Virus record (IMG/VR): IMGVR_UViG_3300044834_000020
Location: 1 to 44,276 of that record
Strand: one strand, 5' to 3'
Length of the DNA stretch: 44,276 nt
Origin: a virus
Shown: positions 40,152 to 44,276 of the stretch, one piece after another
Layout: the number at the start of each line of letters is the position of its first letter
Position numbering within the stretch: the stretch's first letter is position 1
Program-made: the position numbers and the translations under genes
Notes under the pieces: model-generated
What the model was told of the DNA's origin: nothing
Seen by the model: only the letters and a program-made list of their open reading frames with translations
Database searches by the model: none

Positions 40152-40507
40152 CCAAGCCGCCGCCGACCTCCGTTGAGCTGGCGTTGCTTGCACTGACGGC
40201 CGCCCATAGCAAGCAGACGGGCAAACCGGCGCACCGAGCGGACCTCCAGGTCTACCTCCACGTCGCTCTGGAAGAGTCTCCTGATGCCGCGTTCGTGGCG
40301 GCGGCGCTGCGCGGCGGCGTTCACCACAACGTCGCGCTTGGCCTGGCCGAGCTCGGCGGCGGGGGCCACATGAGAGTCGTAGACGGTGGCTACGTTCTCA
40401 CCGACGCGGGCCAGTTGACCCTGGCGACTGCGGAAGCCGATGAGGACCTCCTCCGTACCACTGGGAGAGCAGTGTCAAAGACGCTGGAAGGGTGCTCCAC
40501 CGGGTAG
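40148..40507 (+). CDS. Hypothetical protein at the end of the lysis operon
   Basis: A 119-residue soluble protein. ALLALTAAHSKQTGKPAHRA and ELGGGGHMRVVDGGYVLTDA resemble a winged-helix fold. It is coupled to the holin gene by GTGA and is the last gene before the operon terminator. Confidence 0.6.
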   Translation: MTKPPPTSVELALLALTAAHSKQTGKPAHRADLQVYLHVALEESPDAAFVAAALRGGVHHNVALGLAELGGGGHMRVVDGGYVLTDAGQLTLATAEADEDLLRTTGRAVSKTLEGCSTG

Positions 40508-40533
40508 ACTCGAATCACGCTGGAAGGGTGCTC
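40481..40533 (+). repeat. 17-bp direct repeat before the late terminator
   Basis: ACGCTGGAAGGGTGCTC occurs at 40481-40497 and 40517-40533, 36 bp apart. The first copy ends the coding region of the preceding gene; the second is intergenic. Confidence 0.7.
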
Positions 40534-40537
40534 AACG

Positions 40538-40580
40538 AACCGCCCCGCTCCTGGCCTAACGGCTGGGGGCGGGGCGGTTT
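40538..40580 (+). terminator. Strong terminator of the late operon
   Basis: AACCGCCCCGC (40538-40548) pairs perfectly with GCGGGGCGGTT (40569-40579), loop 20 nt, and T follows. It ends the transcript of the virion and lysis genes. Confidence 0.8.
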
Positions 40581-40630
40581 CGTGCGTGTCGGTCCTTGCT
40601 TTTCGCTCCACTAGACACTGCCCTGGGAAG

Positions 40631-40822
40631 ATGACACGCATCAGCCAAGCTCGACTGGACCGGTTTCGGGAGGCGTACCTGACGGTGCGCCGCGAGTGCT
40701 TCGCCGCTGAGGCGGCGCACGCCAACTTCAGTGGACGCAACCTCGCAGAGTGGGACCGCCTCTGGACCGAGGCGAAGGAGAAGCGTGCCGCCCTTCGGCG
40801 GGTCCTCTTCAAGGGTCCCTAG
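40631..40822 (+). CDS. Small helical protein
   Basis: A 63-residue helical protein (RISQARLDRFREAYLTVRRE) after the late terminator. ATG 40631; a GTG at 40586 in frame is the alternative. It converges with the minus-strand genes, overlapping their last gene by 4 nt. No family recognised. Confidence 0.5.
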   Translation: MTRISQARLDRFREAYLTVRRECFAAEAAHANFSGRNLAEWDRLWTEAKEKRAALRRVLFKGP

Positions 40823-41052
40823 TCCGTCGCTGGCACTTCCCTACGCCCGGTCGGAGCGCGTCGGGTTTGTGCGTCCTGGGCCCACTCCTCCCGGTAGTCG
40901 GGGTGGTCGGAGTACATCGACGCGAGGGCGCGGAGAGTCACGCTCTCGGCACCAACCTCTCGCAGGACGCTGGCGACCGCAGCCCTCGCCATGGCTTCGT
41001 CCTCGGCGAGCCGGGTCGCGACGAAGTCGGCCAGCGTCACCCTGGTGGTCAT
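40819..41052 (-). CDS. DUF6221-like protein
   Basis: A 77-residue protein with LADFVATRLAEDEAMARAA near the start and ALASMYSDHPDYREEWAQ, the conserved ends of actinophage and actinobacterial DUF6221 proteins. Function unknown. ATG at 1052-1050 overlaps the RHH gene's stop (ATGA). Confidence 0.8.
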   Translation of the reverse strand: MTTRVTLADFVATRLAEDEAMARAAVASVLREVGAESVTLRALASMYSDHPDYREEWAQDAQTRRAPTGRREVPATD

Positions 41053-41216
41053 CGCTTCACGTACCTCTCCAGCGCCTTGCGGATCACGTCGCTCAACGTC
41101 TCACCCCGCGCCGCCGCCTTCGCCTGCGCCGCGGCCCACAGGTCGTCGGGGACACGCAGCGACCGCAGCGGTGTCTTCGGCTGGTTCGGCACGGCACCGA
41201 GTCTGGCAGGTGTCAT
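41049..41216 (-). CDS. Ribbon-helix-helix (CopG-like) regulator
   Basis: A 55-residue protein: PLRSLRVPDDLWAAAQAKAA (beta strand and first helix) and GETLSDVIRKALERYVKR (second helix). This is a complete RHH fold, which binds DNA as a dimer to palindromic half-sites. Its ATG (41216-41214) lies inside a near-palindrome GGTGTCATGACAGG, and two copies of the same site lie upstream at 41797 and 41821, so it probably controls these minus-strand genes and itself. Confidence 0.85.
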   Translation of the reverse strand: MTPARLGAVPNQPKTPLRSLRVPDDLWAAAQAKAAARGETLSDVIRKALERYVKR

Positions 41217-41222
41217 GACAGG
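41209..41222. promoter_or_regulatory. RHH operator candidate at the RHH start codon
   Basis: GGTGTCATGACAGG contains the palindromic core GTCATGAC; 12 of 14 bases match GGTGTCATGACACC found at 41797-41810. The ATG of the RHH gene lies in its centre. Confidence 0.55.
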
Positions 41223-41647
41223 CCCGCCGTGAGGGCGCGCTGCTCGTTGTCCTTGAACGCCTCGTACATGGTGGTCTCGCCGTTGACGTGCAGGTAGGGC
41301 AACATCACCTGGTCCAGCGTCGCCATCTGCGCCTCGATGATCGCCAACTGCGCGGCGAGCCAGTCCTTGAGGACGCGCCAGGCCACACGCGCCGCCTGCT
41401 CCTCGGAACTGCCCTTCCTGCCCGAGCCGAGCTGCTTGACCAGCACGCGGTGCACCGCTGCGGTGTCGACCGGCAGGGTGAAGCCGCGCTGCCCGTGCGG
41501 CGTGGGAAGGGTGAACGACAGGCCGACGATCTGTCCGCCGTCGTACCGCATCACGACGGCATCCGCACCGTGCTTGACGAGCATCGCCTGGATCTCGGTC
41601 ACGGTGCGGCCGACCGGCACGCTAGTCGTGTAGTTGAGAGTCGGCAC
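41213..41647 (-). CDS. Conserved phage protein of unknown function
   Basis: A 144-residue protein (GTG at 41647). YTTSVPVGRTVTEIQAMLVK, RVAWRVLKDWLAAQLAII and MATLDQVMLPYLHVNGETTM form a pattern found in many phages. Function unknown. Its stop overlaps the RHH ATG, so the two are co-translated. Confidence 0.78.
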   Translation of the reverse strand: MPTLNYTTSVPVGRTVTEIQAMLVKHGADAVVMRYDGGQIVGLSFTLPTPHGQRGFTLPVDTAAVHRVLVKQLGSGRKGSSEEQAARVAWRVLKDWLAAQLAIIEAQMATLDQVMLPYLHVNGETTMYEAFKDNEQRALTAGLS

Positions 41648-41648
41648 G

Positions 41649-41804
41649 TCACACTCCTCTGCGGCGGATCAGCACGATCCAGCCCTCACCGTCGATCGTC
41701 ACCGCCCGAGCCACCTGCCCAGGGTCGGCATAGTCCAGCGGGTCCGGCGTCGTCGCTTCCGCCTCACCGGCCAACAGGGCTTCCCATGCCGCAAGCGGTG
41801 TCAT
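41649..41804 (-). CDS. Small hypothetical protein
   Basis: A 51-residue protein from ATG 41804. TPLAAWEALLAGEAEATTPD then VTIDGEGWIVLIRRRG. Its start codon lies inside the palindrome GGTGTCATGACACC. One base separates it from the next gene. Confidence 0.6.
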   Translation of the reverse strand: MTPLAAWEALLAGEAEATTPDPLDYADPGQVARAVTIDGEGWIVLIRRRGV

Positions 41805-41810
41805 GACACC
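41797..41810. promoter_or_regulatory. RHH operator candidate, perfect palindrome
   Basis: GGTGTCATGACACC is a perfect 14-bp palindrome covering the ATG of the 51-residue gene. The second copy is GGTGTAATGACACC (41821-41834, one mismatch), 24 bp further upstream, suggesting a cooperative double site. Confidence 0.6.
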
Positions 41811-41820
41811 TATCCTGCCC

Positions 41821-41834
41821 GGTGTAATGACACC
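41821..41834. promoter_or_regulatory. Second upstream operator-like site
   Basis: GGTGTAATGACACC differs by one base from the palindrome at 41797 and lies between the 51-residue gene and the 62-residue gene upstream of it. Confidence 0.5.
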
Positions 41835-41836
41835 TG

Positions 41837-42025
41837 TCAATACACCTCGTCCACCCGCCGTAGCTCGTCGGCCCACACCGCCCGGCTGTACTGCTCCCCC
41901 ACCCCCACGTAGTACATGATCGAACACCGCCACCGCCCGTCCGCCGCGCGCCACTGGCCGAGCAGCTCCGCCCGGTACCAGGCGCCGTCGTCGTGGCGGG
42001 TCAGGACGTACTTGGCGGGGGCCAC
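41837..42025 (-). CDS. Small conserved actinobacterial protein
   Basis: A 62-residue protein from GTG 42025. GRWRCSIMYYVGVGEQYSRA and ELRRVDEVY recur in many actinophage accessory proteins. Function unknown. It is the first minus-strand gene after the tRNA. Confidence 0.65.
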   Translation of the reverse strand: MAPAKYVLTRHDDGAWYRAELLGQWRAADGRWRCSIMYYVGVGEQYSRAVWADELRRVDEVY

Positions 42026-42080
42026 CTGACCACTCTGCCCTGTCGCCGGCGAAGGCGCGTCCAGGGCGCTTCTCGGACCA

Positions 42081-42104
42081 CTTTGGCTACACCTTTGGCA
42101 ACAC
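42081..42104. repeat. Tandem 12-bp repeat, possible integrase arm sites
   Basis: CTTTGGCTACAC (42081-42092) and CTTTGGCAACAC (42093-42104) are directly adjacent. They lie about 52 bp from the tRNA 3' end on the phage side, the usual place for tyrosine integrase arm-type sites. Confidence 0.4.
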
Positions 42105-42109
42105 TGCGA

Positions 42110-42127
42110 CCTGGCACCGGAGCCAGG
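42110..42127. terminator. Short hairpin downstream of tRNA-Met
   Basis: CCTGGC (42110-42115) and GCCAGG (42122-42127), loop 6 nt. It lies just after the tRNA gene on its transcribed strand and may end the tRNA transcript. No U-run, so support is weak. Confidence 0.3.
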
Positions 42128-42155
42128 GAGTGGTATCGTCGCAGTTCAGAAGGGG

Positions 42156-42229
42156 TGGGGCGGCTGGGACTCGAACCCAGGACCCAGGGATTATGAGTCC
42201 CTTGCTCTAACCGGCTGAGCTACCGCCCC
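42156..42229 (-). tRNA. tRNA-Met (CAT), complete, at the phage boundary
   Basis: A 74-nt cloverleaf: acceptor GGGGCGG/CCGCCCC, D-arm GCTC...GAGC, anticodon stem AGGGA/TCCCT with loop CTCATAA (anticodon CAT), and TTCGAGT loop. CC follows the discriminator A but the final A is not encoded. It is taken as attR because the phage genes end beside it, and a partial copy of its 5' half occurs at 43868. Confidence 0.92.
42195..42214. other. Attachment-site core candidate, copy 1
   Basis: GAGTCCCTTGCTCTAACCGG in the tRNA-Met gene, from the anticodon edge into the D-arm. The identical 20 bp occur at 43868-43887. The end of identity at the anticodon fits strand exchange in the anticodon loop. Confidence 0.6.
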
Positions 42230-42609
42230 CCAAAGGACATTCATACATTCCAGCAGATCGTGGATCTCGAACGGCCACGCGCGGCAACTCTAGGAGCCTA
42301 GCGGTGACCCCAGTCCGCACCCAGTCCGCATGAACGGCGAGCGCGACCTCCCTTGGCGGCCGTGAGCTGGCGGGCCTTGCCAACCGTCCGCCAAGACCGC
42401 TTGCACTCGACGAGGGCCTCCTCGACTGACTGCCCACGACGAACCTCGTCGACTAATCTCTATGACCTTGGCATCTGGCTGAGTTGGAGTCGGGGCACCG
42501 TCGTTGCCCTGCCTTCTCCGTCGGCAGCGCTAGGTAGGTAGCCTTCAGAGCGGGGTCGGTCGGGCGCAGGCGCTTCGAAGCAACCACACCGCGACAGACA
42601 GTTCATGGC
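42230..42609. other. Gene-poor stretch between tRNA-Met and membrane gene
   Basis: 380 bp without a convincing gene. CCAGTCCGCA occurs twice, 11 bp apart (42310-42319, 42321-42330), possible arm-type integrase sites. A minus-strand frame without a start codon (42298-42459; LVDEVRRGQSVEEALVECK) reads like a protein remnant, but no family was recognised. Confidence 0.4.
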
Positions 42610-43449
42610 CTAGAGGGCAATGAGGCCTAGGACGACTCCGGCAACGCTGAGAAGCAGTGAGACAGCTGCGCCGACGTAGCCGAAAGTGCGGCGACCCCTC
42701 GCGGTGCTTCCAGACTTGACAACCTCGAGGCCCGGGAAGAGAACACCGAACAACGGCGTGAGAAGCAGTCCGCCTGACATCGCGCCGAGGAACAGGGAAA
42801 GAATCGCTGCCGTAACGAGGTCCTCGGAGTTCGCCCTACCGGTGGCTATGAGGACGCCTGCGATCCCCAGGGCGATAGCAACTCCCACAAGAACAGCGAA
42901 CAGCGGCGAGCGCATGACCGCCCACCGAGGCACCGCCTTCTGCAGCTCCGCCGCGAGCACGTCGTAGGCGCCGCCGACCCACTGCCGATCGCTTCCAGTC
43001 ACCTTCACCCGAACGGATCGGAAGTTGTTGTCTGAGTCGCGGCGCATGGTCAACGAGATTTCAGGAAACCCGCCATCCGACTCGTTGCCCATCGTGATCT
43101 TCTCGATGTCGCGCAGGTCCATCTCCGCCAGGATCGCGGTCATGGAGCCGGTCCGAGTGAGCCGTCCGTTGTTGGCAGTGACGTTGCTGCGGAGACGGAG
43201 GTTCTTGATTAATGCATTCGCCGCGCCGGGGTGCTGATCGGACGCGACGAGCTTGGCGAGGTGCTGATCGTACTCCGCCTTGAGCGCCTTCTCGATCTCG
43301 ACCTCGAGTGCAGCAAGCCGCTCCGGCGGACCGACCCATGCTCGGAACGAGGCCTCACGAGTGAGCCGAACAGCGTGCCCTGAGCCGCCGAACGGAAACT
43401 CAGGATAATTATCCTCTGGGTATTCGCGCTCTTTCTCCCCCCTCACCAT
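42610..43449 (-). CDS. Lone membrane protein in the tRNA integration site
   Basis: A 279-residue protein from ATG 43449. Residues about 1-180 are soluble: an N-terminal acidic stretch, a coiled coil (LAALEVEIEKALKAEYDQHL), a helix and a beta segment (GFPEISLTMRRDSDNNFRSV). Then four membrane helices in two hairpins (about 183-205, 213-245 and 254-279; FAVLVGVAIALGIAGVLI). It stands alone between two tRNA pieces with base composition less GC-rich than the phage. A 14-bp palindrome AGGATAATTATCCT lies in its 5' end (43402-43415). No family recognised; soluble sensor plus membrane part would fit a defence effector, which is speculation. Confidence 0.75.
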   Translation of the reverse strand: MVRGEKEREYPEDNYPEFPFGGSGHAVRLTREASFRAWVGPPERLAALEVEIEKALKAEYDQHLAKLVASDQHPGAANALIKNLRLRSNVTANNGRLTRTGSMTAILAEMDLRDIEKITMGNESDGGFPEISLTMRRDSDNNFRSVRVKVTGSDRQWVGGAYDVLAAELQKAVPRWAVMRSPLFAVLVGVAIALGIAGVLIATGRANSEDLVTAAILSLFLGAMSGGLLLTPLFGVLFPGLEVVKSGSTARGRRTFGYVGAAVSLLLSVAGVVLGLIAL

Positions 43450-43563
43450 CTGCGGAGGCTATCGCCGAACTCGGCCCGGCAGAAGTCGGCGCCGGGCTAA
43501 ACGAACCGGCCTGCGCGTGGTGGCTTCGGTGCAAGGTCGCCGGCACTTTTGGACCTGACCCCC
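43450..43563. other. Short segment without a clear gene
   Basis: 114 bp between the membrane gene and the nuclease remnant. No feature could be supported. Confidence 0.3.
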
Positions 43564-43816
43564 TTAGATTCGGGCCGCGGCCGCGAGGGGACCAGCAATG
43601 TCCGGACTTTGCGTCGGCAATCTCCCGTAGTCGAGGAGCTTGCCGGACGGCCGCGCGCACGCGTAACGCCGCCCTTGGCTTCGGTCAGTTCTTGCGCGTG
43701 ACGTCCCAAAGGTCGCTATCAAGCGGCGCGGACTCTCCCGCCGGGATGACGCGCAGGCGACTGACGTCATGCCCCTGGCGCAACAGATGGTCACGATAGC
43801 GATGGACCAGTTCAGC
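43564..43816 (-). pseudogene. Frameshifted remnant of a PD-(D/E)XK nuclease-like protein
   Basis: Three frames in a row read as pieces of one protein on the minus strand: ELVHRYRDHLLRQGHDVSRL then VIPAGESAPLDSDLWDVTRK (43685-43816), next ELTEAKGGVTR in a second frame, then GKLLDYGRL in a third, ending at a stop at 43564. Together they give the sequence of actinobacterial nuclease-like proteins in which SDLWD supplies the D and EAKG the E-x-K. At least two frameshifts and no start codon, so it is broken. It begins 50 bp from the tRNA fragment, so recombination probably cut its 5' end. Confidence 0.65.
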
Positions 43817-43867
43817 TTACCGGCGCTCGGACTCGTAAGGCTGAGGGTCCGGGGGTCACGAAGGCCG

Positions 43868-43903
43868 GAGTCCCTTGCTCTAACCGGGTTGAGCTACCGC
43901 CCC
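43868..43903 (-). other. Truncated tRNA-Met copy (5' half), attachment-site remnant
   Basis: 20 bp identical to tRNA positions 42195-42214, then GTTGAGCTACCGCCCC against CTGAGCTACCGCCCC in the intact gene. It holds the 5' acceptor strand, D-arm and half of the anticodon stem, so it makes no tRNA. It marks the site where an integrated element recombined. Confidence 0.85.
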
Positions 43904-43957
43904 TCGCGCCTGCACGTCGGTGACCCCACACGAGGCGGCGCGAGCCTACCGAAGCGC

Positions 43958-43987
43958 GGAACCCCGAGGAGCGCCGATGCGGGTTCC
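43958..43987 (-). terminator. Hairpin downstream of tRNA-Asn
   Basis: GGAACCC (43958-43964) pairs with GGGTTCC (43981-43987), loop 16 nt. It lies downstream of tRNA-Asn on its transcribed strand. No U-run. Confidence 0.35.
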
Positions 43988-44009
43988 CGACGCTGGGCCG
44001 GGGTGAGGG

Positions 44010-44082
<73 letters not shown>

Positions 44083-44219
44083 TCGCCGACGGCGGGAGCC
44101 GACCGCAGCCACCAAGGTTATCGCAGGCGCCCGCGTGACAGCGCCAGGTGTCGCCCAGGACACTCCGGGTAGGGGATGCCCGCCCCGGCACGGCGGCGGG
44201 CAGACCGCGAGGAGGAGAC
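44083..44219. other. Host intergenic region
   Basis: 137 bp between divergent tRNA-Asn and the next host gene. It contains GAGGAGGAGA just before the ATG at 44220. No other feature supported. Confidence 0.4.
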
Positions 44220-44276
44220 ATGCGCACCAAGGCCACGTTCCTGGCCGGCTTCGCGACCGGCTACGTCCTCGGCGCC
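44220..44276 (+). CDS. YtxH-like host protein, N-terminus only
   Basis: 19 codons from ATG 44220, with GAGGAGGAG upstream. RTKATFLAGFATGYVLGA matches the start of small actinobacterial YtxH-domain membrane proteins (glycine-rich helix). The gene runs past the window end. Confidence 0.6.
   Translation, partial: MRTKATFLAGFATGYVLGA

Noticed and set aside
42298-42459. Minus-strand frame without a start codon reading LVDEVRRGQSVEEALVECK
   Set aside because: It looks protein-like but has no start, no family match that I recognise and a stop immediately upstream; kept only as a note in the gene-poor stretch.

Overview
The window is almost entirely one temperate siphophage genome (prophage) in a high-GC actinomycete chromosome. 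The GC-rich codon use, many GTG starts, a WhiB-family protein, DUF3263, DUF6093, DUF6197 and DUF6221-type proteins, an actinophage-style tail chaperone frameshift and a YtxH-like host gene all point to Actinomycetes. The genus cannot be fixed from the sequence.

Layout. (1) 1-1606, minus strand: an overlapping lysogeny operon of XRE repressor, ImmA/IrrE-like metallopeptidase, voltage-gated K+ channel and a DUF3263 protein cut by the window edge. (2) 1607-1785: divergent control region with repeated operator-like motifs and a probable leaderless rightward promoter. (3) 1786-12709, plus strand: early operon whose genes mostly overlap by 4 nt (ATGA/GTGA): Cro-like, Xis-like, ParB-like, YqaJ exonuclease, RecT, DnaQ-like exonuclease, PD-(D/E)XK nuclease, a secreted metzincin protease, WhiB, MerR-type HTH and many small Cys-containing proteins. 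(4) 12697-15679: DnaB-N/RepA-like helicase, a cluster of TGGTCC repeats that may be an origin, and a zinc-ribbon/HTH protein. (5) 15801-28819: HNH, small and large terminase, portal, MuF-like protein, scaffold, capsid, several uncharacterised head genes including a 23-residue-repeat protein, connectors, major tail protein and tail assembly chaperones with a -1 frameshift at CCCAAAA. (6) 28792-28998, minus strand: a small membrane protein wedged between tail genes. (7) 29053-37550: tape measure, distal tail, minor tail and tail-fibre genes, one with a Tat signal. (8) 37547-40507: lysis region with small membrane proteins, an SNase-like nuclease, an amidase endolysin and a holin candidate, ending in a strong terminator. 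(9) 40819-42025, minus strand: small accessory genes including a ribbon-helix-helix regulator whose start codon sits in a palindrome that recurs upstream.

Right boundary. A complete tRNA-Met(CAT) gene at 42156-42229 lies at the phage edge. A copy of its 5' half (20-bp identical core) recurs at 43868-43903. Between them are one lone membrane-protein gene and a frameshifted PD-(D/E)XK nuclease remnant, so this tRNA looks like a repeated integration site. Host sequence (tRNA-Asn, start of a YtxH-like gene) follows. No integrase lies in the window; it and the other attachment site are expected to the left of position 1.

How the genes work together: the repressor, ImmA and Cro-like proteins control the lysogeny switch; the early operon supplies recombination, replication and regulation; the terminase-to-fibre block builds a long-tailed virion; the endolysin and holins release it. 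The K+ channel, minus-strand membrane protein, metzincin and 42.6-43.4 kb membrane protein are the best candidates for lysogenic conversion or defence functions, but those roles are inferences.
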